A DNA stretch of 10,503 bases from contig CAMNIW010000030.1 in the NCBI GenBank assembly GCA_946540675.1, positions 1 through 10,503 of the forward strand, read 5' to 3'. The notes below the pieces were generated by a model. It had not been told where the DNA came from. It saw only the letters and a program-made list of their open reading frames with translations, and made no database searches. The DNA is from an uncultured Clostridia bacterium. GTDB lineage: Bacteria; Bacillota; Clostridia; Christensenellales; Borkfalkiaceae. Positions 1 to 7,243 of the stretch are shown here, piece by piece; positions within the stretch are counted from its first letter, which is position 1; every line of letters begins with the position of its first letter. The position numbers and the translations under genes were made by a program.

Positions 1-1027
1 AGAAGTTGGCCGACTGACGCTTATAGTTGTCTCCCGATACCGAAAGACGCACCTTTCCCGTGGTAAAGCCGTGCCATATCACGTCCGCCATACTGCCGAA
101 AAACGTCTTGTCGTCGAGATCGACTATAAACCTGTTGTTGACGAATATTTCCTGCGTTACGGGATTATATGATACCGTATAGGAGTTTTCCGAAGGATCG
201 ACGGGGATTTTATTTGCGCCGATGGCGTAGAAAGAGTTTGACACGACAGGTCCGCCGTATCCGTCGTTCTCGTGGATATTATTGGTTCCTTCGAGCCCTT
301 TGAGCGTCTGACCGCTGCCCGCCGCCATAACGTAGGTATACATCGCCCACCAACCGTCTACGGAATCGGAATCGTCGGCGTTGACGTTGAGTTGTACCCT
401 TAAAACGCTGTCGCTGTCAAAGACGTCGGTAAAGGTAAGATTTACGGTCTTGAAGTCCGCCGCCCCCACTTCGTCGGGAGTTACGAAAAACCTGACGAGA
501 TCGATCGCGGCGTTCGTTTCCTTGGGAACGGTGATTATACTCTGAAACGAAAGAGCGTCCTGATCCTGAAGTCTGACCATAAGTCCGTCGTTTTGCGTGG
601 CATAGTCGCCGTATGAATAGCCTTCGGTATACACGGCGCTGCTGTCGGGCGAATTGTAGACGTAAGACGCGTTGGAAACGACGAAAGTTTCTTCCGTTAT
701 ATAAGTTCTGCCGCCGTTGTCGGTCGCGGTGTATCTTATCGTATACTTACCCGCGACGTCGAGCGTAACTTCCGCGGACGAAACCGCCCTGCCGTCGGGA
801 TATACCACGCAGTGCTTGGCGTAATACTCTTCTTCGCCGATAACGACCGTCCTTTCGGGCACGGTGAAAGACTGTCCGTAGGAATACTCCGAAAGGACTA
901 CTTCTCCCCATTCCGCCTGAGCGTTGACGTTTATCGCGCTCCTTATCCCGAACGCGGCGCCTACCGCGGCGCACGTCGCGAAAAGGGTGCTTGCCGCTAT
1001 GATGGCGATTTTACGATTTTTTATCAT
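1..1027 (-). CDS. Secreted Ig-like / beta-sandwich surface protein, C-terminus cut by window edge
   Basis: The reading frame is open from an ATG at 1027 to base 1 (342 codons visible), so the gene is partial. GGAGG five bases before the ATG is a strong ribosome site. The N-terminus has basic residues (KNRK), a hydrophobic stretch at about residues 7-27, and a likely signal-peptidase site after AQA (36-38), so the protein is probably exported. Residues about 45-117 look like a bacterial Ig-like domain, with the typical VAGKYTIRYTATDNGG motif at 91-106. Residues about 120-342 are beta-rich with aromatic and acidic residues (GWWAMY at 225-230) and could be a laminin-G/lectin-like sandwich; this is inferred from composition, not a firm family match. 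It follows the two permeases after 56 bases, so it is probably the operon's last or near-last gene, perhaps capturing glycan at the cell surface. I do not recognise a named family. The gene is confident, the function is not. Confidence 0.85.
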   Translation of the reverse strand, partial: MIKNRKIAIIAASTLFATCAAVGAAFGIRSAINVNAQAEWGEVVLSEYSYGQSFTVPERTVVIGEEEYYAKHCVVYPDGRAVSSAEVTLDVAGKYTIRYTATDNGGRTYITEETFVVSNASYVYNSPDSSAVYTEGYSYGDYATQNDGLMVRLQDQDALSFQSIITVPKETNAAIDLVRFFVTPDEVGAADFKTVNLTFTDVFDSDSVLRVQLNVNADDSDSVDGWWAMYTYVMAAGSGQTLKGLEGTNNIHENDGYGGPVVSNSFYAIGANKIPVDPSENSYTVSYNPVTQEIFVNNRFIVDLDDKTFFGSMADVIWHGFTTGKVRLSVSGDNYKRQSANF

Positions 1028-1042
1028 TTTTCCTCCATTTTC

Positions 1043-1060
1043 CGTCGGATACCGCCGACG
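1043..1060 (-). other. Small hairpin between permease and secreted-protein genes
   Basis: A 6-bp perfect inverted repeat (CGTCGG / CCGACG, 6-nt loop) lies in the 56-base gap, about 15 bases before the start codon of the downstream gene. No T-run follows, so it is not an intrinsic terminator. It may act in mRNA processing or tune translation of the secreted protein, or be chance in a CG-rich stretch. Confidence 0.35.
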
Positions 1061-1083
1061 ACGGTTGTTTTATCGAAAACTTT

Positions 1084-1977
1084 TCAACCTTTCACTCCGC
1101 CGACCGTAAGACTTCCGAGAAGCCTTTTCTGGAAGGCAAGGAAAAGTACGAGAATGGGAACGGTAACTATTACCGTACCGGCAAGACGGCTGGGAACGTT
1201 CTGAAGCCCCGCGACCGCGGTACCCTGTACGAGATCGAAAAGACCTTTCGCCATCGTGGGATAAGACGGCATATAGAGAAGGGGCGTCTGATAGTCGTTC
1301 CAGAAGCCTATGAAGTTGATAAGGAATACCGTAAGTATGGTGTTTTTGGTGAGCGGAAGGGATATCTTTACCATTATCTCCCAGTTGCTCGCCCCGTCTA
1401 CTTTCGCCGCTTCGGAATAGGAAGCGGGCATCGCCTTGTAGACGTTATAGAACACGAGAAAGTACATTCCCAAAAAGTGCGCTTTCATAATCCAGAGCCC
1501 GTATATCTTGTCGTATAATTTAAGCCTTGTCGCGAGTTCGAGTTCGGCGGGCAAAGTTCCGACGAGCGGAATTATCATAGTCACGATGACGACGGTATAT
1601 ATGACCTTGGAGAACCTGAAAGCGTATCTCGCGCAGACGTACGCCGTAAGGCACGGAACTATGGTCGACGCCACGCCGCAACCCACCGAATAAAGGAGCG
1701 AATACACGAGAAGCATCTCGACGTATACGTTTTTACCCGTGGTAGACGGCTTTACGTAGAAACTGTTGAATATCTTGCCGATATTGAAAGTCCACTTTTG
1801 CGGAAAAAGTTGATACGGTCTGTCGGTAAACTCCACGATCGGCTCTTTGAACGAAGCGAAAAAACCCCATAGCAAAAGTCCGAGAAGAGATACCGCGTAT
1901 ATCGCAAGCACTACGAGAAGGATTATGCCGAACGCCGAAAGAGCGACTTTTTTGGAACGGTTTTTTATCTTTTCCAT
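1084..1977 (-). CDS. Carbohydrate ABC transporter permease, MalG-like (CUT1 family)
   Basis: A 297-residue inner-membrane permease, the usual length for the second subunit of CUT1 sugar importers. Hydrophobic segments lie at about 13-42, 88-112, 124-144, 157-180, 212-232 and 265-284, giving six membrane spans. The cytoplasmic EAA loop that docks the ATPase is clear at 189-209: EAAKVDGASNWE followed by ISLPL, with the conserved E189, A190, D194 and G195. The C-terminal end (QKRLLGSLTVGGVKG) matches the GxxxGxVKG ending typical of MalG-like proteins. An AAGGAGG ribosome site lies about nine bases before the ATG and overlaps the end of the preceding permease gene, four bases away, so the two are probably translationally coupled. 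It should form a heterodimer with that permease and receive substrate from the binding lipoprotein. Family is certain; the sugar is unknown. Confidence 0.96.
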   Translation of the reverse strand: MEKIKNRSKKVALSAFGIILLVVLAIYAVSLLGLLLWGFFASFKEPIVEFTDRPYQLFPQKWTFNIGKIFNSFYVKPSTTGKNVYVEMLLVYSLLYSVGCGVASTIVPCLTAYVCARYAFRFSKVIYTVVIVTMIIPLVGTLPAELELATRLKLYDKIYGLWIMKAHFLGMYFLVFYNVYKAMPASYSEAAKVDGASNWEIMVKISLPLTKNTILTVFLINFIGFWNDYQTPLLYMPSYPTMAKGLFDLVQGTAVAGLQNVPSRLAGTVIVTVPILVLFLAFQKRLLGSLTVGGVKG

Positions 1978-1981
1978 ACGG

Positions 1982-2923
1982 TCAGTCCTCCTTCGGCCCG
2001 AGTTTTTCGAGCCCCCATCTCACCGCGAAAGTGAGCGGTATGGCGACCACCGCCATCATAAGACCGAAAGCCGCGAGTTTGGGAAATTCGGGAAGATCGG
2101 TGCTATGCGCGAGCGTTTCCTTATACAGATAATATCCGAACGTCTGGAAAGGAGCGTCGGAGCCGTAGAACGTGAACAGGCTGAACTGGTTGGTGAAAAG
2201 TCCCGCTATGCCCGTCACGATGAAGACCGACAACGTCGGGAACACCTGCGGAAGGGATATGTGCCAGAATTCCTTGAAACCCGTCGCTCCGTCGAGATTC
2301 GCCGCTTCTATCATTTCGGGCGAAATGCCGCTCATCGCGTTGGCGTACATAAGGACGTTGACGCCGAATCCCACCCACGTATTGTAGAAGAACAGCGCGC
2401 CGAACTGATAGCCGACCGGCCGCGAACTGTCAAGCAGCGATAGAACCGTATTCCCCGTGGTATCCTTTATGAGCATAGGAACCGCCATATTAAGGAAATA
2501 CATATAAAGAGTCGCCACGACTATCGCCGATATTATCGACGGCAAAAACAGAATTACCCTGAAAAATCCCGACGCGGGCATCTTTTTGGCTATGTAGTGC
2601 GAGAAAAGAAGTCCGAGCGGAAGTCCGATGAGCGTACCGAGAATCCAGGCAAGCACGGACATCTTGGTCGCCTGTATTATTTCGGGCGACATAACCGTTT
2701 CCCACGCCTTTTTAATACCGTCCAAAGACCACGTATAGACGTAACTTCTCGATTCGATATCCATCGTTATGTTCCTGAAAGCCAGGAAAAACGAGTTGAA
2801 GTTTACCCCTATATAGAAAACGCAGAACTGCGCCACGGGCCATATAAGCATAAGGCAATAGAAGACCAGATCTTTTTTAAGACCTATTTTTCCTTTTTTT
2901 GCCTTGTTCGTTACGGTTTGCAT
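1982..2923 (-). CDS. Carbohydrate ABC transporter permease, MalF/UgpA-like (CUT1 family)
   Basis: A 313-residue membrane permease, the first of the pair. A short basic cytoplasmic N-terminus (KAKKGKIGLKK) precedes six hydrophobic segments at about 18-46, 86-112, 120-145, 170-198, 228-247 and 283-303. The EAA loop is at 206-226: EAANLDGATGFKEFWHISLP, with E206, A207, D211 and G212 conserved. It lacks the long N-terminal extension of enterobacterial MalF and resembles the shorter UgpA/LplB-type subunits of Bacillota. AAGGAG precedes the ATG, and the gene starts 17 bases after the stop of the binding-protein gene. The order binding protein, permease, permease is canonical for this family. Assignment to the CUT1 family is secure; substrate is not readable from the permease. 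Confidence 0.96.
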   Translation of the reverse strand: MQTVTNKAKKGKIGLKKDLVFYCLMLIWPVAQFCVFYIGVNFNSFFLAFRNITMDIESRSYVYTWSLDGIKKAWETVMSPEIIQATKMSVLAWILGTLIGLPLGLLFSHYIAKKMPASGFFRVILFLPSIISAIVVATLYMYFLNMAVPMLIKDTTGNTVLSLLDSSRPVGYQFGALFFYNTWVGFGVNVLMYANAMSGISPEMIEAANLDGATGFKEFWHISLPQVFPTLSVFIVTGIAGLFTNQFSLFTFYGSDAPFQTFGYYLYKETLAHSTDLPEFPKLAAFGLMMAVVAIPLTFAVRWGLEKLGPKED

Positions 2924-2940
2924 TTATTGTCTCCTTACTC

Positions 2941-4641
2941 TCAACCCTTGTTGAGATTGTCCCATCCTTTCTGCCAGTGAGCGGCTATTCCCGAGAAGTA
3001 TGCCGAAAGATCGGACTTCCCGGTCTTTCCCATATCGAGAAGGTATTGATGGGGAGCGAGCGAGCCGCTGGTATCGAGCCCTGCCACGTCGCCCTGATAA
3101 TACGCTCTTCCGCGAAGCGAATACGCGTTGTTGTAGTACAGGGGGTTGGTCGAATATTCGTATACGACGTCCGAATCGTGCACGTATTTATAGAGTATCT
3201 TGCCGAAAGTGGTGAGATCGCGCTGATCTTCTTCGCTTATAACGTAGTTTACCGCTTTAAGCGCGTTGGTATTCTTGGTGAACGCGACGAGTTCGGGATC
3301 GGAATACACGAATTTGATGAAGTCGCAAGCGAGTTTCTTCTTGCCTGCGGAAAGTCCCGCTTTTGTAAAGCAAAGGGCGTCCATAACGTCTACCACCGTG
3401 TTTTTCTCGCCGACGTGTCCTTCGGGCTTGGGCATAGGCATAAGTCCGAAGTTGCACTCTTCTCTCTTCTTGCTGACCGCCGCGAAGTTGTTGGCTTGCT
3501 CGGATTCGCCTTCCCACCATACGCCTTCCATAAGGATAGCCGCCTGTCCCCTGACAAAACGGAGTTGAGCCGCGGTGTTTTCGTCCGAAGAGTTTCTCGC
3601 GAACAAATCGTCGTAGTTGGCGTTGCTGCCGAATATCCCGCCGAAGAGTTGTATCGCCTGATAGGTGCCTTCCTGACGGGCGAGTTCATACGCGTTTTTG
3701 TCGTTTATGACGGTCGGCGCGGCGTCTTTTACGAAGTTGCCGTCCGCGTCCAACGTGCCGAGCGTGGTCGCCGTGCCCGACATATCGTATTTGAGTTTAT
3801 GCTGTTCGGCTCCGTCCACGTCCGCCGCCGCGGCGTTGAACGTAAGGTTTATATACTGTTCTCTGTATTTGCCCGTCCAGGTAACGGGAGTTATGTTATG
3901 CTTCTTTATATATTTCAAAAGCGTAAAGAAGTCGGCGTAAGTTACGGGAAGTCCGTCGTCGTAAGTTCCCTTTATTCCGTCGGGTCCCGCCGATTTTTTG
4001 TCACGTTCGCGACCGAGGAATTTGTCGTCGTCTTTCGCGGCGCTTTCGTATCCTTCGGCAAAATAGAGATTCTTTTGATTAAAGAGATCTATATTATATA
4101 TAAAGCCGAAGTTGCCCTGATAGTGCGGTATGCCGTATACCTTGCCGCCGATGGTGTAATATTCCTGCTGTTGGGCGGTAAGTTTGGACATTACGGTCGC
4201 GTTGCCTTCTTTCTCGAATTGGTTGGGCGTGGTGACCGCTTCGGTTATATCGCCTATCGCATCGCCGTTACCGTCGCCGAGAAAGAGTTTGTAGTAGTCC
4301 TGACCTTCGGTGAAGTAGAGTTCGAACTTGCTGTTCCTTATGTCAGCCGCGGACCTTTCGGGCGAGCCCGGTTTTTCTCCCGTAACAAGTATTTGACAGC
4401 CTGTCGTGCCGTCTTCGTAAACGACGTCTTTTTGCAGTTCTTCAAATCTCTCTTTCGCCTTATAGAGCCAGTCGGTGCCGTAACCGCCGTTGTAGTTCCA
4501 GACGTAGAGTTGAGTCTTGGAAGTATCAACGTTTTCTTCGGGAACGTCAGTGCTTCCCGCCCTTCCGGCGCAGTTCACCGCAGTGAAACTCGTTGCGACC
4601 GCAAGAACTCCTGTTATCAAAGTCTTTGTAAACTTTCTCAT
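2941..4641 (-). CDS. Extracellular solute (sugar)-binding lipoprotein of the ABC importer
   Basis: A 566-residue family-1-type substrate-binding protein, longer than the usual 420-450. Residues 1-23 are a lipoprotein signal: basic start, hydrophobic core, and a candidate acylated Cys24 in TAVNCAG. The -1 residue is Asn rather than Gly/Ala/Ser, a mildly unusual lipobox. A mature-domain start (QLYVWNYNGGYGTDWL, 44-59) is typical of sugar-binding lipoproteins. Further family-like stretches are GGKVYGIPHY (165-174), RGQAAILMEGVWWEG (364-378) and the C-terminal lobe around 430-470. An insertion at about 200-232 carries an acidic, glycine-rich GPDGIKGTYDDGLP motif (219-232) that could be a metal-binding loop. 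AAGGAG precedes the ATG at a good distance. A 142-base hairpin-containing gap separates it from the upstream epimerase gene. It should sit on the outer face of the membrane and deliver substrate to the two permeases encoded next. Confidence 0.95.
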   Translation of the reverse strand: MRKFTKTLITGVLAVATSFTAVNCAGRAGSTDVPEENVDTSKTQLYVWNYNGGYGTDWLYKAKERFEELQKDVVYEDGTTGCQILVTGEKPGSPERSAADIRNSKFELYFTEGQDYYKLFLGDGNGDAIGDITEAVTTPNQFEKEGNATVMSKLTAQQQEYYTIGGKVYGIPHYQGNFGFIYNIDLFNQKNLYFAEGYESAAKDDDKFLGRERDKKSAGPDGIKGTYDDGLPVTYADFFTLLKYIKKHNITPVTWTGKYREQYINLTFNAAAADVDGAEQHKLKYDMSGTATTLGTLDADGNFVKDAAPTVINDKNAYELARQEGTYQAIQLFGGIFGSNANYDDLFARNSSDENTAAQLRFVRGQAAILMEGVWWEGESEQANNFAAVSKKREECNFGLMPMPKPEGHVGEKNTVVDVMDALCFTKAGLSAGKKKLACDFIKFVYSDPELVAFTKNTNALKAVNYVISEEDQRDLTTFGKILYKYVHDSDVVYEYSTNPLYYNNAYSLRGRAYYQGDVAGLDTSGSLAPHQYLLDMGKTGKSDLSAYFSGIAAHWQKGWDNLNKG

Positions 4642-4718
4642 ATATTCTCTCCTTATTTTCTCCGCGTCGGTTTTTCCGCGCGGCGTTAAATTTTTACTTT
4701 TTTATGCCGTTAAACCGA

Positions 4719-4745
4719 TTTCGTTTCGGCGTAGACGAAACGAAA
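4719..4745 (-). other. Intergenic hairpin before the binding-protein gene
   Basis: A perfect 10-bp inverted repeat (TTTCGTTTCG / CGAAACGAAA, 7-nt loop) lies in the 142-base gap between the epimerase and binding-protein genes. No T-run follows it in the direction of transcription, so it is not a standard terminator. Hairpins here are common in sugar-importer operons, where they protect the 5' end of the binding-protein mRNA so that it outnumbers the other products. That role is inferred. I see no convincing internal promoter in the gap. Confidence 0.5.
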
Positions 4746-4760
4746 AAGGAATATTCCTTT
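4745..4760. repeat. Perfect 16-bp palindrome AAAGGAATATTCCTTT
   Basis: The 16 bases are exactly self-complementary and directly abut the 10-bp hairpin. On the minus-strand RNA it could fold into a weak 6-bp stem with an ATAT loop, followed by T residues (partial terminator or pause site), or as DNA it could be an operator for a dimeric protein. It is AT-rich, and its role is open. Confidence 0.45.
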
Positions 4761-4783
4761 GCCGATTTTTGTTTTTTGCGTTT

Positions 4784-6007
4784 TTACAGCAGTTCGGGAA
4801 GCCCTTCGCCTTTTTCGAGCGCGGCGAATATCGCGTCGCAAAGCATAAGACATCTCGGAAGGTGATAAGGACCTTTCCACATCGACCCTTTTTGCGTATG
4901 CGACACCGTTCCGTCGCGGTGAAGGTATCCGTACCACTCGCCGTACTCTTTGTCGGCAAAATGCGAGAACGCATAGTCGTGGAAAAGGTCGAATCTCTTT
5001 TCGTACTTCTCGTCTTTTGTGATCGCGTAAGCCGCGAGATTCGCTATAAGACACTCGTTGTGTACCCACCACAATTTCATATCGTGTTCGAGTTGTTCGC
5101 ACGGTTTGCCGAAAGCGTCTCTGAAATAGTACATTCCGCCGTACTCTTTGTCCCAACCTATATCGAACGACCAGTCGAGCATATCGAGCGCTTTTCCCAA
5201 AAGGTCTTTATCCCCCGTAAGACAAGCGTAATTCATCAAAAACCATGAGTTTTCGGTGGTATGCCCCGGATTTACCGTCCTGCCCGTCGGGTTGTCGAGA
5301 ATACTTCCGTCTTGATAGACGTTTTCGAGCACGCACTTCAAATCTTTCTTATAGTGGAGCCCTATCATATCGGAGATAAGCGACTTTATTATTCCGTCGT
5401 AATATTCCGTCTTTGCGGGGTCGACGCGGCGGAGCGTCTGCGCCGAACTCACCAGAACCATCGGGTTTGCGTTGGAGTGAAGACTTCTCACTTCGGCGTT
5501 TTCCTTGGGAGTTATCCTGAACGGGTCGGACGACGGATCTTTGTACATACGGTACATAAAATCGAAATACTTTTCCGCAAGTTCAAGATCTTCTTCGTTT
5601 TTGCGGAAAGCGTAATACTCGGCAAACCCGACCACGAGAAAACTCTCCGAAAAATAATATCTTCTCTTTCTCAGCGGTTTTCCGTCGCGGGTCAGCGTAA
5701 AGTACATTCTTCCGTCGGCCTTGTCTATACAATATTTTTTTATAAAGTCGGCTCCGCTGTCCGCGGCTTTTCCCCACACCCCGTTGTCGCCGTAAACGTT
5801 GCATAGTTTGGAAAAAGTCCAAAGGCATCTGCCCTGAAACCATACGCTCTTGTCGTCGTTATACGATTTTCCTTCCCTGTCCACGCTCGTTATGAATCCG
5901 CCGTATTTTTTATCAATAAGGTCGGATTTTACCCAAAAGTCCATAACGTTGTCGAGAAGAAATCCGCGGTAAAAATTTTTAAGCGAAATTATCTTTTCCT
6001 TATCCAT
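4784..6007 (-). CDS. N-acylglucosamine 2-epimerase (AGE) family enzyme
   Basis: A 407-residue cytoplasmic (alpha/alpha)6-barrel sugar epimerase; the length is normal for the family. Recognisable blocks are WFQGRCLWTFSKL (56-68), NPMVLVSSAQTLRRVDP (181-197), NPGHTTENSWFLMNYA (246-261), KLWWVHNECLIANLAAY (311-327), GEWYGYLHRDG (356-366) and KGPYHLPRCLMLC (378-390). The expected catalytic residues Arg60, His249, Glu318 and His382 are present, so it should be active. The C-terminal block resembles true AGE/renin-binding-protein enzymes (GlcNAc to ManNAc) more than cellobiose 2-epimerases, but substrates in this family include free hexoses, N-acetylhexosamines and mannobiose, so the exact reaction is not settled. 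It starts five bases after the DUF4434 stop, with a weak AAAAGG ribosome site inside the end of that gene, implying coupling. In context it likely epimerises the sugar imported by the transporter downstream. Confidence 0.9.
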   Translation of the reverse strand: MDKEKIISLKNFYRGFLLDNVMDFWVKSDLIDKKYGGFITSVDREGKSYNDDKSVWFQGRCLWTFSKLCNVYGDNGVWGKAADSGADFIKKYCIDKADGRMYFTLTRDGKPLRKRRYYFSESFLVVGFAEYYAFRKNEEDLELAEKYFDFMYRMYKDPSSDPFRITPKENAEVRSLHSNANPMVLVSSAQTLRRVDPAKTEYYDGIIKSLISDMIGLHYKKDLKCVLENVYQDGSILDNPTGRTVNPGHTTENSWFLMNYACLTGDKDLLGKALDMLDWSFDIGWDKEYGGMYYFRDAFGKPCEQLEHDMKLWWVHNECLIANLAAYAITKDEKYEKRFDLFHDYAFSHFADKEYGEWYGYLHRDGTVSHTQKGSMWKGPYHLPRCLMLCDAIFAALEKGEGLPELL

Positions 6008-6012
6008 ACTCT

Positions 6013-6921
6013 TTACCTTTTCTTACCGTAATAGTTGCGGTAAAGATTATTCAGGTTCCTTGCCGACGGGAACATCGACTGCGGACTCAAAAAGTGCGAA
6101 AACTCGAATGTTATGCATTTGTCCGTCACGCCTTCGGCGAGTTCGAGTTTGCGTCTTAAAAGATCGAAGGATATCGGGAAGTAAAGATGCCTTACGTCTC
6201 TCTCGAAAGTTTCAACGTTAGACCAAAGACTTATGTTCTTTTCCTTGCAAAGCGGTCTCATCGCTCCGAAAAAGTCGCGATAGTTTTCGAGAGTGACCGA
6301 CCCGTCCTGAAAGGCGCATACGTCGATGTCGTCGCCCGACTTTTCCCAAATGTTAGCCCACTCGGTCACCGTCCTTTCGGGAGTGAAAGGCTCCGGCACT
6401 TCGGCGTTGCCGTAAAAGAACGGACTTATCATTACCTTTTTGGTCGGGTCCTTGTCTTTGCAAAGCGCGGCGATGCCTGCCATGGTTTCTTTAAGATTAA
6501 AATTGTTTCTTCCGCTCTCCTGCGGAATATACCAGCCGTAAAACGCCGGCATAGAGCCGTATCTCGAATACACTTCGTCGATAAAGAGTTTGTTTTTCTT
6601 TATCTCGCCCACCCAGTCGCCGTCGTTCCAGCAAAGGTTGGAAAGGTATGTGCCGAAAAACACCTTCATATCTCTCTTGCCCGCTTCTTCGATTATAAAC
6701 CCGGCGAAGTCTTCGTCGTCTTTTTTGAGCGACGGAAATATCTTTGACGGATATATACACTTGTTCTCAAACGCGCCGCGTATGAATATAAGCGTATCCA
6801 TACCGACTTCCTTCATATTGTCGAGATCCTTCGCCCATTGCTCGTTAGTCCAGTTGGACGACGGAATGTCGTAAGTGATCTCGTCGATAAACGTTCCCGT
6901 TATCGGATAATTGTTTTTCAT
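6013..6921 (-). CDS. DUF4434-type TIM-barrel protein, glycoside-hydrolase-like
   Basis: A 302-residue protein matching the DUF4434 pattern: GTFIDE (9-14), the W-EQW-DLDNMKEVGMDTLIF block (24-46), YPSK (57-60), a short strand KVFFGTYL (86-93), and FYGWYIPQE (127-135). The latter region and SLWSNVETFE (231-240) sit where clan-A glycosidases carry their acid/base and nucleophile, so E135 and E237 are candidate catalytic residues (inference from position and motif). There is no signal peptide, so it should act in the cytoplasm on imported sugar. It is the first gene of the operon, with a GAAGGTGG ribosome site and an expected 65-base leader from the promoter at 6993-7021. Its place beside an epimerase and a sugar importer fits hydrolysis or processing of an oligosaccharide. 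Family assignment is from memory of the motifs and fairly sure; activity is unproven. Confidence 0.82.
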   Translation of the reverse strand: MKNNYPITGTFIDEITYDIPSSNWTNEQWAKDLDNMKEVGMDTLIFIRGAFENKCIYPSKIFPSLKKDDEDFAGFIIEEAGKRDMKVFFGTYLSNLCWNDGDWVGEIKKNKLFIDEVYSRYGSMPAFYGWYIPQESGRNNFNLKETMAGIAALCKDKDPTKKVMISPFFYGNAEVPEPFTPERTVTEWANIWEKSGDDIDVCAFQDGSVTLENYRDFFGAMRPLCKEKNISLWSNVETFERDVRHLYFPISFDLLRRKLELAEGVTDKCITFEFSHFLSPQSMFPSARNLNNLYRNYYGKKR

Positions 6922-6992
6922 AAAGCCACCTTCGATTCGTAAAAACGCGAAAACGGCAGGAAACGCCCGCCTTTATCGCTTATTTCAATAAA

Positions 6993-7021
6993 ATTATAAC
7001 ACTTCTATTTTCCCGATTCAA
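6993..7021 (-). promoter_or_regulatory. Sigma-A-type promoter of the transport operon
   Basis: On the minus strand, TTGAAT (7016-7021) is followed by a 17-bp spacer and TATAAT (6993-6998), with TGT just before the -10 (extended -10). The -35 matches four of six consensus bases, the -10 all six. Predicted start is near 6986, giving a 65-base leader. The imperfect -35 fits a promoter needing an activator bound just upstream. Confidence 0.85.
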
Positions 7022-7028
7022 TATATAT

Positions 7029-7057
7029 AAATTGCAAAAATATGCTTAAAAATTGCA
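7029..7057. promoter_or_regulatory. Candidate AraC-family operator: direct repeat AAATTGCA, 21 bp apart
   Basis: AAATTGCA occurs at 7029-7036 and again at 7050-7057. The 21-bp step is two helical turns, the arrangement typical of AraC-family half-sites, and the site begins eight bases upstream of the -35 of the minus-strand operon (about -43 to -71). A third ATTGC overlaps at 7057-7061. Binding by the adjacent regulator is inferred. Confidence 0.55.
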
Positions 7058-7091
7058 TTGCCGATTTTTCTTGAAACAATATTTCGGGCAA

Positions 7092-7128
7092 ATAAGAAAA
7101 ATCGCGCAACATATTGTGTTTTTCTTAT
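7092..7128. repeat. Inverted repeat with 10-bp perfect arms between the divergent promoters
   Basis: ATAAGAAAAA (7092-7101) and TTTTTCTTAT (7119-7128) are exact reverse complements separated by 17 bases. The loop itself contains ATATTGT (7111-7117), complementary to ACAATAT at 7076-7082. It may be an operator for a dimeric regulator or for autoregulation; no terminator role is obvious as there is no GC-rich stem. Confidence 0.5.
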
Positions 7129-7214
7129 GCAAAGCGGCGTCGGACGGTTAAACCGACGAAAAGGGCAAAACGGCAAAGTATTCTTTTGTTCTCTAAAATC
7201 TCACGGCGCGGGTA

Positions 7215-7243
7215 TTGACAAGCACAAAGATCGGTGTTATAAT
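7215..7243 (+). promoter_or_regulatory. Perfect consensus extended -10 promoter of the AraC gene
   Basis: TTGACA (7215-7220), 17-bp spacer, TATAAT (7238-7243), with TGT before the -10. Every element matches consensus. With the usual distance the transcript starts at 7250, exactly the A of the regulator's ATG, so the mRNA would have no leader. Confidence 0.88.

Noticed and set aside
2899..4689. A 596-codon plus-strand open frame opposite the binding-protein gene
   Set aside because: It mirrors the codon pattern of the real minus-strand gene, has no ribosome site, and its translation lacks any recognisable domain, whereas the opposite strand encodes a clear binding lipoprotein.
4642..4783. Possible separate promoter or terminator for the binding-protein gene
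   Set aside because: No -35/-10 pair with proper spacing is visible on the minus strand, and neither the hairpin nor the weak palindrome stem makes a convincing terminator.
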